Below are positions 11,607 to 21,073 of a stretch of 63,045 bases of DNA, one piece after another. Numbering within the stretch: position 1 is the first letter of the stretch; each line of letters starts with the position of its first letter. Location of the stretch: contig NZ_JASNRA010000027.1 in the NCBI RefSeq assembly GCF_030411955.1, positions 1-63,045 on the forward strand. Direction: 5' to 3'. The notes below the pieces were generated by a model. The model did no database searches, was not told the origin of the DNA, and was given only the letters and a program-made list of their open reading frames with translations. Source of the stretch: Massilia sp. YIM B02443 (GTDB lineage: Bacteria > Pseudomonadota > Gammaproteobacteria > Burkholderiales > Burkholderiaceae_D). The position numbers and the translations under genes are program-made.

Positions 11607-11822
11607 GGAGCGGAACTCTCGGCATACAGTTGGTGTATGAAACTACGTAAGCTGGTATCGGAATGCACCCGTGGCGAGGCTGATGGAAGAGCGGGGCGCG
11701 GGTCGAGATCGGGGTCACGGCCGTGTTGCCGTACCGAGTCCCGGACTGAGTCCGGACTGAGCGCCGCCGGCGTGGCGATTCTGCTACCTTGCTCCTTAAT
11801 GTGACCCAGGGAGCAAGACATC

Positions 11823-12161
11823 ATGAATGATCCAATCGTGCGCGTGATCCGCGACTTCGACATGGCCGAGCGCCTCCGTATCGACCTGCTGGCCGCCGGC
11901 CTGGGACCCGACAGCGTGCAGCTGTCCCCGATCGGCGACGAAGCCGGACCGGGCCAATCCAATTTCACCGTGGGCGACAATCCGAACGCCAAGGGCGGCA
12001 CCGACTACAACGACGTGTACCGTCCCGAAGGCGACCATCATGGCGCGCTGATCCTCAAGGTGCTGGCGCTGGACGCCAACCAGCAGCAGCAGGCGCTGGC
12101 GATCCTGGAGCGGCATGGGGCGAACGACAAGGATGTCGTCGGTGGGGCCGGGTTGCACTGA
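11823..12161 (+). CDS. Small protein resembling YflT/general-stress-protein 17M type domains
   Basis: 112 residues, soluble, no signal peptide. IVRVIRDFDMAERLRIDLLAAGLGPDSVQLSPI has the helix-strand look of the N-terminal half of YflT/17M stress proteins, and a second helix (QQQQALAILERHG) sits near the C-terminus. GGGAGCA precedes the ATG. Family assignment is tentative. It faces the molybdenum hydroxylase genes, with a hairpin between the stops. Confidence 0.6.
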   Translation: MNDPIVRVIRDFDMAERLRIDLLAAGLGPDSVQLSPIGDEAGPGQSNFTVGDNPNAKGGTDYNDVYRPEGDHHGALILKVLALDANQQQQALAILERHGANDKDVVGGAGLH

Positions 12162-12171
12162 TCGACGCGAG

Positions 12172-12200
12172 CGTGCCGGTCGCCGCGGCCGGCCGGCACG
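12172..12200. terminator. Hairpin between convergent genes
   Basis: CGTGCCGG (12172-12179) pairs perfectly with CCGGCACG (12193-12200). It sits in the 47-bp gap between two convergent stops, where a bidirectional terminator is expected. There is no strong U tract on either side. Confidence 0.45.
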
Positions 12201-12208
12201 TCACCCGA

Positions 12209-14442
12209 TCAGCTCCAGCTCAGATCCGTTTTACTGAGCGGCAGTTCGCGCACCCGTTTTCCGGTCGCCGCAAAGATCGCATTGCACACCGCCGGCGCCA
12301 GCGGCGGCAGGGCCGGTTCGCCCAGCCCGGTCACCGGATGGCCCGATTTCACGAAATGCATCTCGATCCTGCCCGGCGCGTCGCCGATGCGCAGCAGCGG
12401 GTAATCGTGGAAGTTGCTCTGCACGATGCGGCCGTTCTCGATGTCCAGCGCCGGGAACATCAACGTCGACATGCCGTCGATCACCGAACCCTCGACCTGG
12501 TTCTCGGCCCCCGACAGGTTGACGATCTGCGGCCCGATGTCCGTCGCCACCACCACCCGGTCGACCTTGACTTTGCCGTCTTTCGACACCGTCACCTCGG
12601 CCACCTGCGCCACGTAGCCGCGATGGCTGAAGTGGAAGGCGATGCCCTGGCCCTGGCCGCGCGCGAAGGTCTTCTTGCCCCATCCCGCTTTCTCGGCCGC
12701 GGTCTGCAGCACCGCGCGCATGCGTGCCACCGCGTACGGCTGGCCGCGCTCGCCGGTCCCCGCCATCACCTCCTTGTCGCCCAGCAGTTCGAGGCGGAAG
12801 GCCAGCGGATCGCGTCCGGCCGCGTGCGCCAGTTCGTCGATGAAGCTGTGGAACACCCAGGCGAACACGCAGCTGCCCGGCGCGCGCCATGGGCCCATCG
12901 GCACCCGGCATTCGAGCGCGGTCTGCTCCAGCTTGCAGTTCTCCACCCAGCGGCCCGGGAATTCGTCGCCCGAGAGGTTGCCGCCGCTGCCCGGCTGCAG
13001 GATCGACTGGCCGTCGCGTTCGACGCGGTTGGCGAAGGTGACGAAGTGGTTGTGCCAGGCCACCGCCTTGCCCTGCGCATCGACTCCGCCGCGCAGGAAG
13101 TGAAAGCCGCCCGGGCGGTAGTGGTCGTGCTGCAGGTCGTCCTCGCGGGTCCAGGTCAGTTTCACTGGCGCCGAGGTCTTCAAGCGCTGGGCGATGGCGA
13201 CCGCTTCGACGATGAAGTCCGAGCTGAGGCGCCGGCCGAAGCCGCCGCCGCTGCGGATGATGTGCATCGTGATTCTCTCCTTCGCGATGCCGAAGGTGCT
13301 CGTCACCAGCGCCTGGCCGGCGCCCGGGTTCTGGGTCGGCGCCCACAGTTCCAGCGAGCCGTCAGGCCTGGACCAGGCGGTGCAGTTTTGCGGCTCCATG
13401 CTGGCGTGCGAGATGAACGGGTAGCTGTAGGCCGCCTCGACGGTCCTGGCGGCGCCGGCCATCGCCTTGTCGACGTCGCCGTCGCTGCGCATCACGCCCG
13501 TTCCCGGCTTGCCGGCGGCTTGCTTCGCCTGCGCCGTGAAACCGGCCCAGCTGTGGGTGGCGCCGACGCCTTCGTCCCATTCGACTTCGAGCGCGCGGCG
13601 GGCGCGGATCGCGGCCCAGGTCGAGGTGGCGACGATCGCCACCCCCGGACGCAGGCCGTTCAGGTTGGCCGTGCCGTCGATGATGAACGCATCCTTGACG
13701 CCGGGCAGGGCGCGTACCGCATCCAGGTTGGCCTTCAGGGGCTTGCCGCCGAAGACGGGACACTTGGCGTACACCGCGTGCAGCATGCCCGGCAGCTGCA
13801 CGTCGATGCCGAACAGCGGCTTGCCGACCACGATGGCGCCGTTGTCGACGCCGCCCACGCGCGTGCCGAGCAGCCTGAAGCTGGCCGGGTCTTTCAGCGT
13901 CACGCTCGCCGCATCCGGCACCGGCAGCCTGGCGGCGCTGTCCACCAGCGCGCCGTAGGCGATGCGGCGCTTGCTGGCGGCGTGCAGCACGGCGCCGCCT
14001 TCTGTCGTGCACTCGCCCGGGGCCACGCCCCAGCCTTGTGCCGCGGCCTGGACCAGCATCGCGCGCGCCGCCGCGCCCAGGCGGCGCAAGTTCTCGTAGT
14101 TGTTCGGGGTCGAAGTCGAGCCGCCGGCGCCCTGGCCGCCGTAGGCGGTTGGGTTCAGGTCGCCCTGGACAATGCGCACGCTGTTCCAGTCGACGTCGAG
14201 TTCCTCGGCGATCACCATCGGCAGCGAGGTCTTGATGCCCTGGCCGATCTCGGGCTGCTTCGAGGTCAGCGTCACGCTGCCGTCGCGCGCGATGCGGATG
14301 AAGGCGTTCGGCGTGAAGTCGGCCTGCGCGGCATCCTCGAGCGCGGCCAGCGCGCCACCGGACGACATGCCGATCAGGAGTGCGCCGCCTGTGGCGCCCG
14401 TGCGCAGGAAGCGGCGCCGGGAAAGGGAGCTGGGAGCGTGCA

Positions 14443-14446
<4 letters not shown>
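12209..14446 (-). CDS. iorB: Molybdopterin-binding (large) subunit of a xanthine-dehydrogenase-family oxidoreductase, IorB type
   Basis: About 745 residues. A Tat signal (SRRRFLRTGATGGALLIG) opens the protein, followed by the aldehyde oxidase/xanthine dehydrogenase large-subunit fold without FAD domain, as in isoquinoline 1-oxidoreductase beta. Supporting segments are KQPEIGQGIKTSLPMVIAEE, GGGFGRRLSSDFIVEA for molybdopterin binding, and GLGEPALPPLAPAVCNAIFA near the end. It is probably exported folded, together with the [2Fe-2S] subunit. Its ATG at 14446 overlaps the TGA of the upstream small-subunit gene; a second ATG follows immediately at 14443. The substrate is unknown (N-heterocycle or aldehyde). 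Confidence 0.88.
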
Positions 14447-14931
<485 letters not shown>

Positions 14932-15041
14932 GACGCTCCTTCAGGCAAACAGAACAAAGGTCCAATCCTAGCGGAAATTTTGCCTTCTCAACAGCATATC
15001 GTTGCCCGATCAGGCCGCTTTGAACCGCTTCTGACGGGATC

Positions 15042-15060
15042 CGGTTCGCCATGCGAACCG
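15042..15060. repeat. Perfect hairpin upstream of the diguanylate cyclase gene
   Basis: CGGTTCGC and GCGAACCG form an 8-bp perfect inverted repeat around CAT, 68 bp before the diguanylate cyclase start and between divergent genes. It could be an operator or a leader hairpin; nothing else identifies it. Confidence 0.4.
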
Positions 15061-15127
15061 TGCAGTCGGAACATCACCGTCGAGTATGTAATACTTTGTC
15101 GCTTTCACAGCAGCCACCCCACCTCTT

Positions 15128-17113
15128 ATGCCGATCAACCGCCAGCGCCTGCGCCTGCTCCCCGCGAACCTCAAACTGCGCCTGGCGGCGGTTGCTTCCG
15201 TGCTGGTGTTTGTCGCCACGCTGCTCGTGACGCTGTCCACGCTGGCGGTGGCCGAGCGCGGCATGAAGCGCGTGATCGGCGACCAGCAATACGTGCTGTT
15301 GTCGAGCGCCGCCTCGTTCATGGACGACCGCATCGAGGCGCGCCTGCGCGAGCTGGAAGGCCTGGCCGCCGGCCTGCCGCGCGATGCGCTGGACCAGCCG
15401 CAGCGCTTGCGGCGCCACCTCGAACTGCAGGCGCCGCTGGGGCGGCCGGAGTTCCTGAACCTGTTGCTGCTCGATCCGCAGGGACGCCAGGTGATGTCGA
15501 TGCGCTCGTTCGGCAGTGAGCGCACGCTCGACGCGCGCGGGCGCGCCTATTTCGACGAGGTGGTGGCGAGCCGGCGCAGCATGATGTCGCAGCCGATCGT
15601 CAGCCGCATTTCGGGACGCCAGGTGGTGATCGTCAGCACCCCGGTGGTCGATGGAGCGCGCCTGCTCGGCGTGCTGACGGCCAGCCTCGACCTGCGCGAG
15701 ACCGGCTTCCTGCGCCAGCTCGGCGCGCTCAAACCCGGCGGCACCGGCTACCTGTTCCTGATGACTGCCGACGGCGTCATGATCGACCATCCCGACAAGG
15801 AGCGCGTGCTGCAGCCGGCCGCGCGCGGCGCGCACCTCGGCACCGAGCGCGCCCTGAATGGCTTCGAAGGCTGGCTCGAGGCGCGCGCACGCGACGGCAG
15901 CGACGCCATCTTCGCCTACCGCCGGCTGGCCTCGACCGGCTGGATCCTGGGCGCGCGCTATCCGTCCGCCGAAGCCTTCGCGCCGCTGGCGCGCATGCGC
16001 CACAACGCCATCTTCGGCGCGCTCGGGCTGGCGCTGGCGGCCGGGGTGCTGGCCTGGGTGCTGATGGTGCGCCTGCTGGCGCCGCTGCAGGCGCTGCGCG
16101 AGCGGGTGGCGGCGGTGCGCCACGACGGCGCCGGCATCGAGGTGCTGCACGACGGCCGCCAGGACGAGATCGGCGAACTGGGACGCGCCTTCCACGCCCT
16201 GATGGCCGAGCGCGAAGCGGCCGAAGCGTCGCGCTCGGCCAGCGAAAAGCGGCTGCGCATGATTGCCGATAACCTGCCGGTGCTGATCGCCTACCTCGAC
16301 GAAGAGCGGCGCTTCCGCTACGGTAACGCCACCTTCGAGCGCTGGTTCGGCATCGCTCCCGCGCGCCTGGAAGGGATGTCGATCGCTGGCCTGATGGGCG
16401 TCGAGGCGGCCGGCCAGACGCGCGATTGCCTGGACCGCGCCTATGCCGGCCTGGACGCCACCTGCGAGCTGCAGATCCGCATCCACGGGCGCCGTATCCA
16501 CCTGCAGGGCGTGTTCATTCCCGACCTGCGGCCGGACGGCAGCGTGGCCGGGGTGTACGCGCTCAAGCACGACACCACCCACGTCAAGGAAGTCGAGGCC
16601 CAGCTCACGCGCCTGGCGCGGGTCGACACGCTGACCGGCCTGGCCAACCGGCGCAGCTTCAACGAGACGCTGGAGGCAGCGCTGGGGCGCGCACAGCGCA
16701 GCCGCAAGCCGCTGGCGCTGGCCTACCTCGACGTCGACCACTTCAAGCGCATCAACGACAGCCACGGCCACGGCGTGGGCGACGAGGTGCTGCGCGAATT
16801 CGCGGCGCGGCTGGAGGCCGGCGTGCGCGCCACCGACACCCCGGCGCGCCTGTCGGGCGACGAGTTCGTGGTGATCCTGGAAGAGATCGGCGGACGTGCG
16901 GAGGCCGAGCGGATCGGGGCCAAGATCGTGGATGCGATGCGCTCGCCGTTCGTGACCGGGGCCGGGCCGCTGCAGGTGTCGGCCAGCGTCGGCATCGCCT
17001 TGTCGCGGCCCGGGCAGGACCAGGAGGGCTTGCTGGCCGCGGCCGACAGCGCGTTATACGCCGCCAAGGGCCGCGGCCGCGACGGTTACGCGGTGTACGA
17101 CGAAGCCGCGTAG
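15128..17113 (+). CDS. Sensor diguanylate cyclase (dCache-HAMP-PAS-GGDEF)
   Basis: 661 residues. A transmembrane helix (about 15-40) is followed by a periplasmic dCache-like sensor (about 45-290), a second helix (about 294-318), HAMP, PAS (about 378-490) and GGDEF (about 500-660). The active site reads RLSGDEFVVILEE near residue 576; SGDEF is a common functional variant. No EAL domain follows, so it is predicted to synthesise cyclic di-GMP in response to an external signal. The TAG stop lies inside the left arm of a palindromic repeat. Confidence 0.92.
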   Translation: MPINRQRLRLLPANLKLRLAAVASVLVFVATLLVTLSTLAVAERGMKRVIGDQQYVLLSSAASFMDDRIEARLRELEGLAAGLPRDALDQPQRLRRHLELQAPLGRPEFLNLLLLDPQGRQVMSMRSFGSERTLDARGRAYFDEVVASRRSMMSQPIVSRISGRQVVIVSTPVVDGARLLGVLTASLDLRETGFLRQLGALKPGGTGYLFLMTADGVMIDHPDKERVLQPAARGAHLGTERALNGFEGWLEARARDGSDAIFAYRRLASTGWILGARYPSAEAFAPLARMRHNAIFGALGLALAAGVLAWVLMVRLLAPLQALRERVAAVRHDGAGIEVLHDGRQDEIGELGRAFHALMAEREAAEASRSASEKRLRMIADNLPVLIAYLDEERRFRYGNATFERWFGIAPARLEGMSIAGLMGVEAAGQTRDCLDRAYAGLDATCELQIRIHGRRIHLQGVFIPDLRPDGSVAGVYALKHDTTHVKEVEAQLTRLARVDTLTGLANRRSFNETLEAALGRAQRSRKPLALAYLDVDHFKRINDSHGHGVGDEVLREFAARLEAGVRATDTPARLSGDEFVVILEEIGGRAEAERIGAKIVDAMRSPFVTGAGPLQVSASVGIALSRPGQDQEGLLAAADSALYAAKGRGRDGYAVYDEAA

Positions 17114-17261
17114 GGTTGGCGGCTACGCCGCCGACGCGTTCAAGGAACGCCGGCAAGTGGCGCGGCGGATCGAAAGCCGGTTGAGGTCAAGGAACGTCGG
17201 CAAGTGGCGCGGCGGATCGAAAGCCGGTTGAACGCGTCGGCGGCGTAGCCGCCAACCCTAC
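17110..17261. repeat. Palindromic repeat element, copy 1, enclosing a tandem 44-bp repeat
   Basis: Two perfect 34-base inverted arms, 17110-17143 and 17228-17261, begin and end GTAGGGTTGGCGGC / GCCGCCAACCCTAC. Each arm has its own inner hairpin GGCGGCTACGCCGCC. Between them a 44-base unit (starting CAAGGAACG) occurs twice, at 17141-17184 and 17188-17231, with one mismatch. Bases 17111-17113 are the stop codon of the diguanylate cyclase. The arms recur at 29514-29618. Confidence 0.85.
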
Positions 17262-17311
17262 GTAGCGTGGACCGGGGGGCGCAGCCGGCTTCGCCGTCCA
17301 CGCGTTCAACC
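17262..17311. repeat. Related palindromic element (GTGGAC...GTCCAC arms)
   Basis: Directly after copy 1, CGTGGAC and GTCCACG form an inverted repeat around a G-rich and then CGGCTTCGCC centre, ending ACGCGTTCAAC like the arms of copy 1. It lies just downstream of the erythromycin-esterase-like gene on the other strand and could act as its terminator. Confidence 0.55.
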
Positions 17312-17319
17312 AACGTAAA

Positions 17320-18705
17320 TCACAACCCCTCCGGATACGTCTCCGGCGGCTCGCCCGAATGCCACCCACTGGTGGCATCGAGCGGCTCCACCGCGCGCGT
17401 GCGGTCGATGTGGATCACCGCGTCGAACTGGCGCGGCAGCTGGGCGTGGAAGTAGTGGCTCTGGCGTTCGGTGCGCGGCAGGTACAGCACGCCGATGGCG
17501 CGTTCCAGCCGCTCTTCCATCAGCGCGTCGCGCACCGGGCCGGGATCGCGCAGCGGCAGGAAGAAGCGCTCGATGCCGGTGTCGTGCAGCAGCCGTTCGT
17601 AGCTGCCGGCCAGCGCCGGGCGCACGTGCTTGTGCCGCGCTTCGCCGTCCCATTCCGAGGCGGCGGTGACGCGCCCGTCATAGGTGGTGAATCCGATCAG
17701 GCAGGCGTCCTGGCCGTAAGCCTTGCGCGCCAGTTCGCCCACGGTCCACTCGCCCTGGCGCCCGATCTCGGTGGCGCGGGCGTCGCCGATGTGCGAGTTG
17801 TGCTCCCACACCACGATGCGCGCCGGCTTGCCGTCCTGCGACAGGTGGCGCGCGACCGCGTCGAGGGTTTCGGCCATGTGGCTGTCGCGCAGATTCCAGG
17901 ACGAGATGCGGCCCTTGAACATGGTGCGGTAGTACTGCTCCGCGTTCTTCACCAGGCGCGCGTTCTGCTGGGCGTAGAAGAACGCGTCCTGGGCGCTGGC
18001 GCCGGCGTCGGCGGCGCCGTGCTGCATGTAGTCGCGCGCGCGGCCCTGCAGCTCGCGCAGCATGTCCAGCACACCCTGCTCGCACGACGGCGTCATGCCG
18101 AAGCTGGTGGCGTATCCGTACTGCTGGCTGTCGCGGTCGTAGTGGTCGAAGCAGGAGTATGCCTTGCGCGCCTCGCTGGCGGCGTTCGGGTCGACCCCTT
18201 CCAGGTAGCGCACCACCTCGTGGATCGAGGTGAACATGCTGTACAGGTCGAGGCCATAGAATCCGGCCTGGGGCGAACCGCTCTTCGCATTCCGCTCGCG
18301 CAGCCACTCGACGAAGTCCAGCACCGCCGTGTTGCGCCACATCCAGGACGGAAAGCGCTCGAAGCCGCCCAGGGCGGCGTGGCCGTCCGCGTCCTGGCCT
18401 TCGCCACGTACATAGCGGTTGACGCGCCAGGCGTCGGGCCAGTCGGCTTCGACCGCCACCGCGGTGAAGCCCTTTTCCTCGATCAGGCGCCTGGTAATGC
18501 GCGCGCGCTCCGCGTAGAACTCGTGGGTGCCGTGAGTGGCTTCGCCCAGCAGCACGAAGCGCGCGTTGCCGACCAGGTCGAGCAGGGCGTCGTAGTCGTC
18601 CGGCCCGCCGTCGAGCGGGTGCGCCGCCAGGCGCACCGCTTCAATTGCGGCGTCCTGCGCGGCATCGTGCGCGCCGGCGGCGCGCTTGTTGCCGAAGATG
18701 GCCAT
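17320..18705 (-). CDS. Erythromycin esterase family protein
   Basis: 461 residues. Family motifs are clear: VLLGEATHGTHEFY near the N-terminus, VAVEADWPDAWRVNRY, FYGLDLYS and IVVWEHNSHIGDARATEIG, with the conserved Glu/His active-site residues. Members are broadly distributed hydrolases of mostly unknown substrate, and few are true macrolide esterases. The gene starts 6 bp after the SRPBCC gene and ends a three-gene operon that begins with a phosphoribosyltransferase, a partner often seen with this family. A housekeeping or stress role is more likely than antibiotic resistance. Confidence 0.9.
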   Translation of the reverse strand: MAIFGNKRAAGAHDAAQDAAIEAVRLAAHPLDGGPDDYDALLDLVGNARFVLLGEATHGTHEFYAERARITRRLIEEKGFTAVAVEADWPDAWRVNRYVRGEGQDADGHAALGGFERFPSWMWRNTAVLDFVEWLRERNAKSGSPQAGFYGLDLYSMFTSIHEVVRYLEGVDPNAASEARKAYSCFDHYDRDSQQYGYATSFGMTPSCEQGVLDMLRELQGRARDYMQHGAADAGASAQDAFFYAQQNARLVKNAEQYYRTMFKGRISSWNLRDSHMAETLDAVARHLSQDGKPARIVVWEHNSHIGDARATEIGRQGEWTVGELARKAYGQDACLIGFTTYDGRVTAASEWDGEARHKHVRPALAGSYERLLHDTGIERFFLPLRDPGPVRDALMEERLERAIGVLYLPRTERQSHYFHAQLPRQFDAVIHIDRTRAVEPLDATSGWHSGEPPETYPEGL

Positions 18706-18711
18706 GGCTTC

Positions 18712-20094
18712 TCAATGCAGGAAGCTGTGGCTGGGACCGGCCTGCTGCGCCGCGTACTGCGAGCCGCCGCGCTCGATGAATTCCTTCATGCGCGCCAGGT
18801 CGTCGTCCATCTGGCGCTGCGGGTCGGCGCCCAGCATGCGCGCGATGCCGTGGCCCAGCACGCCGGCCGGCGGTGCGTACGACATGCGCACCGTGACCAG
18901 GGTGCCGCCGCGGGAGGGTTCGAAGCTCACGGTGCCTTCCTGCTCGATCTCGGAGCCCGGTTCGCTGCGCCACGACAGGCGGTCCGGACGCGACTGCTCG
19001 GTCATCACCGCGTTCCAGGCGTATTCCATGCCGCCCGGGCCGCGTACCGCCCAATGCGAGCGGCGGTGGCCGAGGTCGCGCACTTCGGTCACGTGCGACA
19101 TGAAGCGCGGGAAGTTCTCGACGTCGGACCAGGCGTCATATACCTCTTTCGGGGAGGCGTCGATGTGGATCGTGCTTTCCACCTCGACCTGGCTGGCACT
19201 GCCGGCGCCGCGCGCGCGCAGGGCGTCGACCAGGTTGCGGCCACGGTCGCTGCGCAGCAGCACCGCCAGCGCGCCGAGGCCGAGCAGGGCGGCCACCGGC
19301 GAGCGGCGCACCAGGCCGACCACGCTCAGCGCGCCGGTGCCCAGCAGGGCGGAGTTGGTCAGGGTCGGGCTGCGCGATCCGAATACCTGCGACAGGTGGC
19401 CGCTCCATTCGCGCAGCTGGTCGCCGACCGCGTTGGCACGCTCGCGCGCGCCGCTGCGGATGTCGGCGCTTGCACGCCCGGCGGCCGCTTGCGCGCGGTG
19501 ATAGACCTCGCCGGCGCGGTCGGTCGCGTGGTCATAGTCCTTGCCGGCGCGTTCGCGCACATCCTCGGCCAGGTGGCGCGCGCGTTCACGGACGTCGTGA
19601 CCGCGTTCAGCCGCGCGCGCCGATTTTTCACGCGCCTTGTCGGCCGCATAGCCGGCCGCGTAGGCGGCGCGTTCGCGCGCTTCGTACGAGGCATCCGACA
19701 GGCGCTCACCGGCTTCGTGGGCGCTGTCGGCCAGGCGTTCGCGCGCATGTTCCAGCCGGTCGCGCGTCTTGTGCGAGGCGGCGGACAGGCGGTCCCCGGC
19801 TTTGTGGGCGGCGCCGGCCAGGCGTTCGCCGGCGCGGGCGTACACGTTCGAGGCGCGTTCACGGGCCGAGTCGAAGCGGCTCCCGGCATCGTGCCAGGCG
19901 TGTTCCAGATGCTCGCCGGTGCGCTGGCCGGCGTCGCGCAGCGCGCCGCGCGCGCGGGCACGGCGGGCTGCGCCGCGTTCCGGGTCGAAAGCGTACATCA
20001 AGAGGGCGCCGGCGACGGCTGCGCCTACCCACGCGCCTACTCCCGCACCTGCTCCTTTGCCCACGTTCATTCCTTGTTCGTTCGATTGGTCCAT
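18712..20094 (-). CDS. Helical-repeat protein with C-terminal SRPBCC (polyketide cyclase-like) domain
   Basis: 460 residues. The N-terminus has a glycine/alanine-rich hydrophobic stretch (VGAWVGAAVAGALLMYAFDP), possibly a membrane anchor. Residues about 45-210 are charged amphipathic repeats of the type ERLADSAHEAGERLSDASYE, reminiscent of LEA-type or coiled-coil proteins. After a short hydrophobic patch (SVVGLVRRSPVAALLGLGALAVLL), residues about 300-440 form an SRPBCC domain (STIHIDASPKEVYDAWSDVENFPRFM). The ATG at 20094 has AGGAG at good distance. It is the middle gene of the operon. I infer membrane-associated stress protection, without proof. Confidence 0.85.
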   Translation of the reverse strand: MDQSNEQGMNVGKGAGAGVGAWVGAAVAGALLMYAFDPERGAARRARARGALRDAGQRTGEHLEHAWHDAGSRFDSARERASNVYARAGERLAGAAHKAGDRLSAASHKTRDRLEHARERLADSAHEAGERLSDASYEARERAAYAAGYAADKAREKSARAAERGHDVRERARHLAEDVRERAGKDYDHATDRAGEVYHRAQAAAGRASADIRSGARERANAVGDQLREWSGHLSQVFGSRSPTLTNSALLGTGALSVVGLVRRSPVAALLGLGALAVLLRSDRGRNLVDALRARGAGSASQVEVESTIHIDASPKEVYDAWSDVENFPRFMSHVTEVRDLGHRRSHWAVRGPGGMEYAWNAVMTEQSRPDRLSWRSEPGSEIEQEGTVSFEPSRGGTLVTVRMSYAPPAGVLGHGIARMLGADPQRQMDDDLARMKEFIERGGSQYAAQQAGPSHSFLH

Positions 20095-20157
20095 GTCCGC
20101 TCCTTTCGGTTGGTTGGCCGGTGTTCACGGCCGTGATTGGTTCTCAATATGTGCGTC

Positions 20158-20829
20158 TCATTGGCTGCCTTCCCGAGGCCAGGCCCACGCTTCCTTCAGC
20201 AGCTCCTGCACTTCCTCATCGCGCGTCTGGTCGAAGCTGCGGTACCACTGGCCGACGGCGCGAAAGTGCGCCGGCGTGGCCAGGCACACCAACTCGTCGA
20301 CCCCCTCGCGCAGCGCGCGCACCGTGGCCGGCGCGCCCACCGGCGCCGCCACTACCAGCCGCGCCGGATGGCCGCTGCGCGCCACCTCCACCGCGACCCG
20401 CATGCTGGCGCCGGTGGCGATGCCGTCGTCGACCAGGATCACGCTGCGTCCCGCCAGCTGCGGCGGCGCGCGCTCTCCGCGGTAGCGCCGCTCGCGCCGT
20501 GCCAGCTCGCTTCGTTCCGCCGCCGTGACGGCGTCGACTTCGTGCTGGGTCACGCCCATCAGGCCCGGCACGCCCGGCTGCAGCACGCGCACGCCGCCGC
20601 TGCCGATGGCGCCCATCGCGAACTCGGGCTGGTGCGGCAGGCCGAGCTTGCGCACCAGCATCAGGTCGAGTTCGGCGTGCAGCGCCTGGGCGATCGGGAA
20701 CCCGACCGGCACGCCGCCGCGCGGCAAAGCCAGCACCAGCAGGCCCGGCGTGCCCGCGTAGTGCCTGAGTTCCTGCGCCAACAGCCTGCCGGCATGGGCG
20801 CGGTCATCGAACGGTTCGGTCGCTTGCAT
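20158..20829 (-). CDS. Phosphoribosyltransferase family protein
   Basis: About 223 residues. LLVLALPRGGVPVGFPIAQAL and the PRPP loop VILVDDGIATGASMR identify the type I phosphoribosyltransferase fold; the 'hood' is not specific to a known base. I start at the ATG at 20829 (MQATEPFDDR), where homology to the family begins, rather than at 20910. It is first gene of the operon with the SRPBCC and erythromycin-esterase-like genes (63-bp and 6-bp gaps). Such PRTases commonly sit with erythromycin-esterase domains, but the reaction is unknown. Confidence 0.88.
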   Translation of the reverse strand: MQATEPFDDRAHAGRLLAQELRHYAGTPGLLVLALPRGGVPVGFPIAQALHAELDLMLVRKLGLPHQPEFAMGAIGSGGVRVLQPGVPGLMGVTQHEVDAVTAAERSELARRERRYRGERAPPQLAGRSVILVDDGIATGASMRVAVEVARSGHPARLVVAAPVGAPATVRALREGVDELVCLATPAHFRAVGQWYRSFDQTRDEEVQELLKEAWAWPREGSQ

Positions 20830-21073
20830 GGGTCGCCAACGGTCGTGAATGCAGGTTGCGCCAGGACGTGGCACGGCTACGCGGCAAAGCCGCGACCGTT
20901 GTTTCAGCATACACAGGCTGGCGCCGTTCCGGCGTCCGTTTGCCGTGTGGAAATCGCTTGCGAGCTAGCGCAATGCAGAAAGGAAGAAGGAAAGACAGCG
21001 CAGCGGCTGCGCAAGGCAGCCGTTGCGGGAGGGGAGGGTGGCGCGTCGCTGCCGCCGCGGTCAGCAGTGGACG

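Noticed and set aside
17320..18705. Macrolide resistance gene
   Set aside because: The esterase family is broad, and the PRTase-SRPBCC operon context points to a chromosomal housekeeping or stress role.
17359..20136. 925-residue open frame on the plus strand
   Set aside because: Antisense to the erythromycin-esterase-like and SRPBCC genes, whose motifs, starts and ribosome sites are clear.
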